Shown here in pieces: positions 16,921-23,982 of a DNA stretch of 64,000 nucleotides. The notes under the pieces are model-generated. The model searched no databases and was not told where the DNA came from. It was given only the letters and a program-made list of their open reading frames with translations. Numbering within the stretch: the stretch's first letter is position 1; each line of letters starts with the position of its first letter. Origin of the DNA: Mucilaginibacter rigui (GTDB lineage: Bacteria; Bacteroidota; Bacteroidia; Sphingobacteriales; Sphingobacteriaceae); contig NZ_JACWMW010000003.1 of the NCBI RefSeq assembly GCF_014773275.1, positions 434,001 to 498,000 on the forward strand, read 5' to 3'. The translations under genes and the position numbers were made by a program.

Positions 16921-17985
16921 ATGAAAAAAATCATTGTGCTATTTATGGTACTGACCGGGTTCGGCAGTGCCCGCGCCCAACAGCCTTTTGCCAAAGTAGA
17001 CCAATGGCTTGATGAACAGGTTTCCGGTATGGGGGGGCGCCTCATACTGATGGTGTGCAAAGATGGAAAAGTGGTTTACAGCCATGCGGTAAACGATATG
17101 GGTATGAAAGATAAAATGTTGGTTAAACTGATCGCAAAGAAGCAGGGCAAACCAGCCGATCTCAGCGGTTATACCGCGAGCTCCCGGCAACCAATCGCCA
17201 GCTGCAGCAAATGGCTGAGCGCAGCCCTGGTGATGACCTTTGTAGATGAGGGTAAATTAAAGCTGACGGATACCGTAGGGAAATTCTTTCCGATATTGTC
17301 TCAAAATAAAAAAGGATCGGTCACCATCAGCGAATGCCTTTCTCATCTAACCGGTATACGGTCTCCCGATCTGCGGGAAAACCTGGCGGAAATGGGGCTG
17401 GTGAACAGCATGGAAGAAGAGATCGGTAAGATCGCGGCTTACCCTATGGAAGGCCAGCCCGGCAAGGTGTTTCGATATAGCAATACAGGATTACAGATCG
17501 CCGGTGCGGTGATCGAAAAGATCAGCGGCAAAAGTTTTGAAACCCTGTTCAACGAGCGGATAGCGACTCCGCTGGAAATGAAGCAGACTGATTTTGGTGA
17601 GGGGAAAGTTGCCTTACCGGCCGGTGGTGCCGTTAGTACGCCCGGTGATTATATGAATTTCCTTGCTATGATCCTCAACAAAGGAACGTTTAATGGCAAA
17701 CGCGTATTGTCAGAAAGCAGTATTGCACAGATGCAGGTCAACAGGATTTCACCGGCTGTGAAAGTGTCCTACAGCCCGGCAGAGGCGGGAGGTTTGGGCT
17801 ATGGCTACGGGGAATGGATCATGGGCAAAGGTGTCGTGAGCAGCCCAGGCCTGTTCGGCAGCTTCCCCTGGGTAGACAATGAGAAAGGATACTCTGCTTT
17901 CTTAATGGCCTTCTACCTAAAATCAGATGGAAGACAAGAGAAATACGCCGAACTCAGGAAGCTGGTCGATCAGGCGCTTAAATAA
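16921..17985 (+). CDS. Secreted serine hydrolase of the beta-lactamase (class C/EstB) family
   Basis: I place the start at the ATG at 16921, which begins a signal peptide (MKKIIVLFMVLTGFGSARAQ), rather than an upstream TTG. The mature domain shows the active-site SxxK as SCSK (about S94-K97) and the second motif YSN. Class C-like enzymes of this type include esterases and D-amino-acid peptidases as well as beta-lactamases. The loose third motif and lack of an ampC context make antibiotic resistance a weak inference. It forms the end of the secreted-protein run that begins at 15160. Confidence 0.85.
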   Translation: MKKIIVLFMVLTGFGSARAQQPFAKVDQWLDEQVSGMGGRLILMVCKDGKVVYSHAVNDMGMKDKMLVKLIAKKQGKPADLSGYTASSRQPIASCSKWLSAALVMTFVDEGKLKLTDTVGKFFPILSQNKKGSVTISECLSHLTGIRSPDLRENLAEMGLVNSMEEEIGKIAAYPMEGQPGKVFRYSNTGLQIAGAVIEKISGKSFETLFNERIATPLEMKQTDFGEGKVALPAGGAVSTPGDYMNFLAMILNKGTFNGKRVLSESSIAQMQVNRISPAVKVSYSPAEAGGLGYGYGEWIMGKGVVSSPGLFGSFPWVDNEKGYSAFLMAFYLKSDGRQEKYAELRKLVDQALK

Positions 17986-18211
17986 AAGGTCTGCCAGGCC
18001 GATCATTCATATAAACTATGATCAACCATAAATTTATGCACACCTTAGGATAAATGATAAAAATTACTACGATTCTATAAGTTTTGAACAGATTTCAAAT
18101 TATTGTGATGTAGTTAACTCAACAAGTGGGATATATAATTATATAAACCTTTGTTCCAGTTGAAATATAGTAGCTGCATTATATCATGTCTGCAATCCTC
18201 ACTAAGAAAGC

Positions 18212-18847
18212 TCATAATATTTGTTGCTGATTAGCAGCCATAATAAGTTCGGCTACATTTTTCACCCCAAATTTTTGAATAAGGTTCTTACGATGGGTAT
18301 CAATAGTAAGCGGACTTAAAAATAATTCCTGGCCAATCACCTGGCTGGTCTTGCCTGAGGCTATCATAGACAGTATTTCTTTCTCCCTCCGGGTAAGACG
18401 CGGTGCCCCCTGTAATTCATTTTTTGATGGCCGGCTAATTATTTCCATCACCGCTTTGCTATAACAGATGTTTCCTTTTACCGCTTCTGAAATACAATAT
18501 CTAAGCTCTTCAACAGCGCTGTTTTTAAGCAAGTAGCCACTGGCACCATTTTGAATGGTTTGCATGATAATGCTTCTCTCAGTATGATTGCTTAAAATAA
18601 GTATAGTGGCCATTACTGATTCCTTTTTGATCATATGGCATAGTTCCATTCCATTAATATCAGGAAGCGTAATGTCCAACAAAATGAGATCTACTGGATT
18701 AGTCCTGATATACGAAAGAATATCCGCGCCGCTGCAAAAACCGCCAACAAGATGTATGTTATCCTCATGTTGTAGCAATGTCTTTAACCCCTCGATCACA
18801 ATAGGGTGATCGTCAACTATCGCGGTTAGTAATTTAGGCGTCTTCAT
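18212..18847 (-). CDS. NarL/LuxR-type response regulator
   Basis: I chose the ATG at 18847, which opens directly into the receiver fold (MKTPKLLTAIVDDHPIVIEG); earlier in-frame starts would add a tail lying inside the kinase gene. The receiver has the acidic DDHP motif, phosphoacceptor Asp in LILLDITLPD and a KNSA lysine segment. The C-terminal LuxR helix-turn-helix is clear (LTRREKEILSMIASGKTSQV). The gene overlaps the end of the kinase gene upstream by 14 bp, marking a matched pair. It probably activates promoters as a dimer after phosphorylation. The targets are not evident. Confidence 0.93.
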   Translation of the reverse strand: MKTPKLLTAIVDDHPIVIEGLKTLLQHEDNIHLVGGFCSGADILSYIRTNPVDLILLDITLPDINGMELCHMIKKESVMATILILSNHTERSIIMQTIQNGASGYLLKNSAVEELRYCISEAVKGNICYSKAVMEIISRPSKNELQGAPRLTRREKEILSMIASGKTSQVIGQELFLSPLTIDTHRKNLIQKFGVKNVAELIMAANQQQIL

Positions 18848-20837
18848 CGATATTGAGTTCGATATTAATGGTTGTTCCTTCATTGATAATTGACTGTAAT
18901 TCAAACTTGCCATTTAAGAAAGTGATCCGGTTTTTAAGGTTATCTAAACCCATACCCTTCTTATTTTCGAGCATAGCCGTATCAAATCCGCAGCCATCAT
19001 CCTCAAAGGTTATAAAAAAAATGTGATCGTTCTGACTGCATTGTAACATTATATTTGAAGCCTTCGCGTGTTTGATAGCATTAGAAATAAGCTCCTGTAC
19101 CATGCGATATATGCTAAGCTGTACGCTCAGCGAAATGTTTTTTTGGATATGAAAAGTCTGAAAATCAATGTGTAACTCATCGCGCATATAAAACTCACAC
19201 AAGTCTTTCAACGCCACTTCCAGCCCAAACTTCAGAAGCGTTTCCGGTAACAAATTACGGGCGATACGCCTCAGCTCCGAAACCGAAGAGTCCAGTTGGC
19301 CAATAATGTGGTTCAGGTCTTTGTCCCCGGATAGGTCCGAGTTATTGTTTGACCAACCCGATAAACCTATTTTTACACCCGCCAGCATTCCGCCCAGTCC
19401 GTCATGCAGGTCGCGGGCAACGCGTTCCCGTTCATGCTCTTCGCCATCAAGCATGGCCTTGGTTACTTTAAGCTGCTGTTTTTGCTCCAGGTCATGGAGT
19501 TGCTGTTGATAGTTGATCTCCTTTTGAGCCGCAAGTTTCCGGTTGTTTTTCGCATTCAGGATCACCAGTCCAAGCATAATGAGCAGCGATAAACAACCGA
19601 TGGCCAGCAGCCAGTTGTATAAATGCTCATTCCTGGCTTTCAAGGCTGCTTGTTTGTTTTGCGCCTGTAAAGCAGCAATTTTCTGACGGTTTTCCGCAGT
19701 GCGGTATCGGGTCTCCAGTTCATTGATCTTTAGCCCGGTCTGGTCCTTGTGGATACTATCTGTTAGTACCTGATACTTATTCATCCAGAAGTAAGCGGCT
19801 TTGTAGTCATTCAGGTTTTTGCTGGTTTTTGACAATTCTGCGTAAATCGTCGCCTTATCATTAGCGGTTGCCATAAGCGTGCCATCCTTTGTAATATCCA
19901 GTAAAACTTGTCTGGCTTTGGCATACGCTTTCTGCTGTCCGTATACTTCATATTTTCTGAACAGGAACTGCTGATGCAATTGTTTCTGATTGTATTTTTT
20001 TGCAAGAACAATTCCCTTATCAGCGCTTACCAGCGACTGTTCAAAAGATTTAACAGTAAAATAGTATAAAGCTTCGTTATAATAATACAACGGATAGTTT
20101 ACGGATTCGGGATATGCACTTATTATCGCTTTAGCTTTTGCTAACAAAGGCTTTGCCTTTGCTGATTTGCCGTCATAGCAATAGATGCTTACACCACTCA
20201 GATAAGCAAACAAAAGATTGGTTGAGCGTGGGCTTTCGGTTTGCAACAGCTCAATTGCCTTTTGATTATAGGTCGCCGCCTTGGCGAACTGGTAATTGTT
20301 CATTAATACGGTAGAGAGCTGCGTGTAGAAATGCGCCAGCATTACTTTTTCACCAGCTTTTTCAGCTTCCGGCAGAACTTTTTCAAGTATAATGCGGGTA
20401 ATAAACTCGTATCCTTTGGTATCTCTGTTCATTATGGCGTAGTTGAACCACGCAGCTGCACGCCTGCCATGTGCTTTCGGGGTGTTAAACGCCGAAAAGG
20501 CCTCTTCCGCTTTTTTAAAGGCAGCAGCAGCTTTAGCCGCGTTCCAGTTAAAATAATACTGCCCTTCATAAAAATGCGCCAATGCTTTAAAATAGGGGTA
20601 TTTCGCTGCAAGTTGTTTGCCGCGCATTAAATACGTTTTACTTTTCACGGTATCCTTGAATTTCCAGTATTCAACCAATTGGAAATTAGCATTGGCCTTT
20701 GCACTATCCGGTCCATTTGACCGCAGGACGTTTTCCAAACTGTCGACGTGCTGTTTTTCATTTAGCGGGATCTGTTGCTGCGCTAAAGCGTGGACGGTTA
20801 TCAGCAGGCAGATAAGGATCAGATAAATTTTCTTCAT
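18834..20837 (-). CDS. TPR-containing sensor histidine kinase (HisKA_3 type)
   Basis: The product of about 667 aa begins with a signal peptide (start chosen at 20837, MKKIYLILICLLITVHALAQ). A periplasmic TPR-like helical repeat region spans about residues 30-390 and a single membrane helix lies near 405-425 (WLLAIGCLSLLIMLGLVIL). A coiled coil leads into a NarX/DegS-like kinase core. The phosphoacceptor sits in ERVARDLHDGLGGMLAG, and the ATPase boxes read ELISNAIKHAK, DDGCGFD and GMGLDNLKNR. The TPR domain probably senses a peptide or protein ligand outside the inner membrane. The cognate regulator overlaps its 3' end. Confidence 0.92.
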   Translation of the reverse strand: MKKIYLILICLLITVHALAQQQIPLNEKQHVDSLENVLRSNGPDSAKANANFQLVEYWKFKDTVKSKTYLMRGKQLAAKYPYFKALAHFYEGQYYFNWNAAKAAAAFKKAEEAFSAFNTPKAHGRRAAAWFNYAIMNRDTKGYEFITRIILEKVLPEAEKAGEKVMLAHFYTQLSTVLMNNYQFAKAATYNQKAIELLQTESPRSTNLLFAYLSGVSIYCYDGKSAKAKPLLAKAKAIISAYPESVNYPLYYYNEALYYFTVKSFEQSLVSADKGIVLAKKYNQKQLHQQFLFRKYEVYGQQKAYAKARQVLLDITKDGTLMATANDKATIYAELSKTSKNLNDYKAAYFWMNKYQVLTDSIHKDQTGLKINELETRYRTAENRQKIAALQAQNKQAALKARNEHLYNWLLAIGCLSLLIMLGLVILNAKNNRKLAAQKEINYQQQLHDLEQKQQLKVTKAMLDGEEHERERVARDLHDGLGGMLAGVKIGLSGWSNNNSDLSGDKDLNHIIGQLDSSVSELRRIARNLLPETLLKFGLEVALKDLCEFYMRDELHIDFQTFHIQKNISLSVQLSIYRMVQELISNAIKHAKASNIMLQCSQNDHIFFITFEDDGCGFDTAMLENKKGMGLDNLKNRITFLNGKFELQSIINEGTTINIELNIDEDA

Positions 20838-20845
20838 TTCAATCA

Positions 20846-20874
20846 CCGGCAGGTCAACAGATATGGCCTGCCGG
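20846..20874 (-). promoter_or_regulatory. Stem-loop just upstream of the TPR kinase start
   Basis: Eight-base arms CCGGCAGG (20846-20853) and CCTGCCGG (20867-20874) are perfectly complementary with a 13-base loop. The structure ends nine bases before the ATG at 20837. In the mRNA this GC-rich hairpin would lie in the leader of the kinase transcript. It could limit translation or be a protein binding palindrome at the DNA level; the sequence does not decide. No run of T follows, so it is not a terminator. Confidence 0.5.
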
Positions 20875-21035
20875 ATTTAAATATGCAGCTAAAAATTCAG
20901 AACCTGCTAAAAGTTATGACCACTAATGATAAAATACCTAAAAATCAGGAGAAAAAAAACCACCATTAAGGGGATTTTAAGTGCCAGGGCCAACGGATAG
21001 TTTTGCGGTCTATCTATTATCTTAATCAAATAACT

Positions 21036-21512
21036 ATGAAAAAATCATTTTTTAAAAATTTAATTGCCTTTACTATTTGTGCCGTTTTGTTTGCAGGTTT
21101 CTCATCATGCAGCAAAAAAAGCAGCAACGATCCCACACCCTCTAACGGGCGTAACGCCAAATTTACGGTTACAGTAACAGGCGCGCCAGCATCCGCTTAT
21201 CTATCCTTTGTAATGGTAGGGTTAACCAACGACCCGAAAGACGCTACTGTTTGGAAGGTAAACGGTGTTGTACAAAACAACGAAAGTTCCGTAAGCCTGA
21301 GTAAAAATAACTTTAGCGGAAACACTAAAACCTATATCATAGAATCCGTTAAGCCATTAACTGCGGTTAGCGTTGGTATACAATGTTTAAATGTAGAAGA
21401 TTCGCCTTATAAAGTTAGCTATAAGGCAGAAATAAACGGTGAAGTTAAAAACGATGAAAAAGACTTTACCGTTACCAAAACGGCAGATTTTACCCACGAT
21501 TATACTTATTAA
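21036..21512 (+). CDS. Small lipoprotein of unknown function
   Basis: The start at 21036 gives a lipoprotein signal (MKKSFFKNLIAFTICAVLFA) with lipobox SSC and a short serine/lysine linker. The mature domain of about 130 aa is rich in beta strands (AKFTVTVTGAPASAYLSF) and has an internal YKVSYKAEINGEV strand, suggesting a small beta-sandwich. I do not recognise a family. It heads a run of four small exported proteins to 23343 on the same strand. Expression with the divergent TPR kinase is possible but not shown. Confidence 0.72.
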   Translation: MKKSFFKNLIAFTICAVLFAGFSSCSKKSSNDPTPSNGRNAKFTVTVTGAPASAYLSFVMVGLTNDPKDATVWKVNGVVQNNESSVSLSKNNFSGNTKTYIIESVKPLTAVSVGIQCLNVEDSPYKVSYKAEINGEVKNDEKDFTVTKTADFTHDYTY

Positions 21513-21569
21513 AAAGGCGGTTACGAAATTGTTGAGTGAAAACATACATCTACATAAAATCAATAAACT

Positions 21570-22022
21570 ATGAAAAAGATCATGATCATTTGTGCAGGCC
21601 TGATATTATTTGGTTTCACGACTACCAGGGCACAGGCTGTTCTGGACAAAATTGATAGGGCAACCGATAAAGCTGACCGGGCTGGTCATACAGCAGACCG
21701 TACAAAAAGTACCGGCGATAAAATCCTGGGGTTTTTTGGCAAAAAGAAGAATAGCTCTTCATCATCTGAAACAAAAACTACCGTGAAAATTAGCGGCGTT
21801 GACTTTGCAACCTTACGAAATATTAATGATAAACTGCAGGCAGTGAAAGGGATTGAAAGCACCAAGATGAAATACGGCGCATCGGGGTCTTCGATTACGC
21901 TTCAGCATTCGGGTTCTACATCAGATATTCTTAAAACCCTCCAAAAAGCTTCTCCGGAAGTGTTTGCTGAAAAGAATATTGACGGCATGGATGACGGTGA
22001 GATATCAATAAAATTAAAATAA
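21570..22022 (+). CDS. Small secreted protein of unknown function
   Basis: The 150-aa protein has a signal peptide (about residues 1-22, ending TTRAQA). A basic helical region carries the repeated pattern DKxDRATDKADRAGHTADR. A serine run follows, then a compact domain (VKISGVDFATLRNINDKLQA) that resembles a small alpha/beta fold. I do not recognise the family. A strong terminator follows at 22062-22110, so this gene probably ends the first half of the small exported protein run. Confidence 0.68.
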   Translation: MKKIMIICAGLILFGFTTTRAQAVLDKIDRATDKADRAGHTADRTKSTGDKILGFFGKKKNSSSSSETKTTVKISGVDFATLRNINDKLQAVKGIESTKMKYGASGSSITLQHSGSTSDILKTLQKASPEVFAEKNIDGMDDGEISIKLK

Positions 22023-22061
22023 TTAAACAATACCATGGGTGATACCACCCGAACAATTGTG

Positions 22062-22110
22062 CTGTCTGCTGAAGTGATACCAGGTACATCAGCAGGCAGT
22101 TCTTTTATTT
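22062..22110 (+). terminator. Rho-independent terminator
   Basis: Arms CTGTCTGCTGA (22062-22072) and TCAGCAGGCAG (22089-22099) pair over 11 positions with one G-T wobble. They are followed by a T-rich tail TTCTTTTATTT. It lies 40 bp after the stop of the small secreted protein and just before the next lipoprotein gene. Confidence 0.75.
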
Positions 22111-22122
22111 AAATTAAATATC

Positions 22123-22665
22123 ATGAAAAGCATAACATCCAAATTGAAATTTGCATGCATTATTGTAATGGCGCTGGCCATAATGGGTCTGTCTGCCTGC
22201 AAAAAAAACGGAGGAACAGCAACAGGAGACGGAGAGAAATTCTTTACCTGTAAGATCAACGGCAAGTTGCGTGAGTTTAATTACCATGTGAACGCCAATG
22301 ACAAACCCGCTACAGATACCGTACATTTCGTAGTGGTAGGGGGATGGGAAAAGGAGGATATGGTTACCGGATTTGGTATAGATATGCAACTTAAGGAAGG
22401 TGCAAAAGAAACAACCTATACCTCCAATGGTACAAGCAACCTGTTGCTTTCCGGGAAATACTATATCCAGGATATAAAGAATGGTAAGATTGTAGGTACA
22501 ACTATATATAATGGCGGAGACCTTGATGGTAGTAGCTTTATCTTGACTATTACCAGTTTGACCAAATGGGGCGTTAAGGGGACCTTTTCGGGAAAGCTAA
22601 AGCTTCTTGGCGGTGATGATTACGTTACCGTTACCGAAGGGAAATTTTCAGCACCCTATAATTGA
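22123..22665 (+). CDS. Small lipoprotein, beta-rich
   Basis: The 180-aa product has a lipoprotein signal with lipobox LSAC (Cys26), followed by a lysine/glycine linker. The mature domain begins FTCKINGKLREF and alternates strands with glycine turns (SGKYYIQDIKNGKI, GVKGTFSGKLKLL). This pattern is common in Bacteroidota surface lipoproteins of the DUF6252 type, which lack known functions. It follows a terminator and precedes another exported protein by 24 bp. The family call is tentative. Confidence 0.7.
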   Translation: MKSITSKLKFACIIVMALAIMGLSACKKNGGTATGDGEKFFTCKINGKLREFNYHVNANDKPATDTVHFVVVGGWEKEDMVTGFGIDMQLKEGAKETTYTSNGTSNLLLSGKYYIQDIKNGKIVGTTIYNGGDLDGSSFILTITSLTKWGVKGTFSGKLKLLGGDDYVTVTEGKFSAPYN

Positions 22666-22689
22666 TCTTTCACTTTAATCTCTATCATT

Positions 22690-23343
22690 ATGAAAAAATA
22701 TCTTTTGATCGCCGGGCTGCTTATACTGTTTAGCACTCTTACTATATTTCAGGTGGCAGCGCAAAATTTTGATTTTAACGAAGATTTCGCTAAGTACGAT
22801 ATCGGCACAAGCCCGCGCAGCATTAAAACAAGCGGCGCGGCAACGATTGCCCGGCCCCAGGGCCAACAGGGTAAATGGCTGATACTTCAAGATAACATTA
22901 CCTATAAGCTCAACAGGCCTGCTTCCCTTCCTAATAGCTTTACTTTTGAGTTTGACATACTGGCCCAGGCAGAACAAATTAAAGACATATCGCCCATATC
23001 ATTCGGTTTCGTGAAAGACAATGCTGCCAGAGATTATATCAGCAACGGCGGCGCCTTTGTTCAGCTGCATTATTATGACGCGGATGCTGTTAACATAGGC
23101 AACTATGATTTAAAAAAGGAGGCAAACACTAAGTTTGATCTTTCGGCAACCGCTAACCGCCTGTTGCATGTTAAGTTGGTCGTACGCGGTAATCAAATGG
23201 CTGTGTATCTGGATGACATCAAACTGGCGGACACAAATCTTTTTCAGCCCCGGTCAGCCAGGTATTTTTATATCAGTGGCCCTAATAAATCTGAAAACGG
23301 CGCCAGGTTATTTATCAGCAATTTTAAAATTGCAGGTTCCTGA
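22690..23343 (+). CDS. Secreted LamG/jelly-roll-like protein
   Basis: The 217-aa protein has a signal peptide (about residues 1-24, ending FQVAAQ). The domain that follows has strands typical of concanavalin-like folds: FDFNEDFAKYDIGTSP at the start, SFTFEFDILAQAEQI, and a last strand pair with RLFISNFKIA. This is often called a LamG or 3-keto-disaccharide hydrolase-like fold and binds sugars or proteins in other cases. No catalytic residues can be assigned. It ends the run of small exported proteins. Confidence 0.68.
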   Translation: MKKYLLIAGLLILFSTLTIFQVAAQNFDFNEDFAKYDIGTSPRSIKTSGAATIARPQGQQGKWLILQDNITYKLNRPASLPNSFTFEFDILAQAEQIKDISPISFGFVKDNAARDYISNGGAFVQLHYYDADAVNIGNYDLKKEANTKFDLSATANRLLHVKLVVRGNQMAVYLDDIKLADTNLFQPRSARYFYISGPNKSENGARLFISNFKIAGS

Positions 23344-23581
23344 TCAATTTCAATACTACATGAATGTAATGGCTTATCTACTATCTAAAATGGAAAAACA
23401 ATTATTGGTGACATAGTGTCTCTCAAGTAAGAAACTTATCCACATAAAAGGGCGAAAATAAAATTTTTCCTGGTTTGTAATTAATAGTTAACTAAATTGA
23501 TACCATTTACTTTCAAGTTGTGTATCGCAAGGTAGTCGATATAAATATTTAAAAGTTCATCGTTATCGCTACACACACTGT

Positions 23582-23817
23582 TTACGATAAGCCAGGGCTG
23601 CTATCGTCCTCAAAGTCAGCTGCGGGAAAAGGTTTCGGTGTTTCCGTTATCAAGCCTAACCAATATTTTATAACCCATTGCGTCGACTATCTCACCTTTT
23701 CCTGCAGGGCTGATCACCCGCTGGCCTTTTAAAAAATGCTCATCATTATTGCTGTTTAGTTTGGTAAGTACTCAATTGCGCAACACATTCCGGTTCGGCA
23801 CTTTTTTCAGCGCTCAT
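23582..23817 (-). pseudogene. Frameshifted small gene (KOW-like fragment)
   Basis: Starting from ATG at 23817 the minus strand reads MSAEKSAEPECVAQLS. After a one-base shift it continues VLTKLNSNNDEHFLKGQRV and ISPAGKGEIVDAMGYKILV, then RLDNGNTETF. A second shift gives FEDDSSPGLS and a stop at 23582. The middle block with G-Q-x-V and RLDNG-TETF looks like a small beta-barrel (KOW/SH3-like) protein that I recall from Sphingobacteriaceae as about 70-75 aa. Two frameshifts in so short a gene make it a pseudogene unless the sequence has errors. Confidence 0.55.
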
Positions 23818-23864
23818 TTTTTTATCTGATAAAGCATAATATGATGTTTAATGAGTGTAATTAT

Positions 23865-23978
23865 ACAACTTTTAGTTGCTAAACTATGTTTTTTAAATTA
23901 ATAAAATTAGTTAAAAATAAATTACAAAACATAAATATTAACCTATGTGTTGTGAAAACATTAGTTAACAACTTTTAG
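23865..23978. repeat. 11-bp direct repeat before the 730-aa protein gene
   Basis: ACAACTTTTAG occurs at 23865-23875 and again at 23968-23978, 103 bp apart. The second copy ends four bases before the ATG at 23983. Between them the region is very AT-rich. The pair could be a regulator binding site flanking the promoter, but two copies in AT-rich DNA may be chance. Confidence 0.35.
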
Positions 23979-23982
23979 ATCT

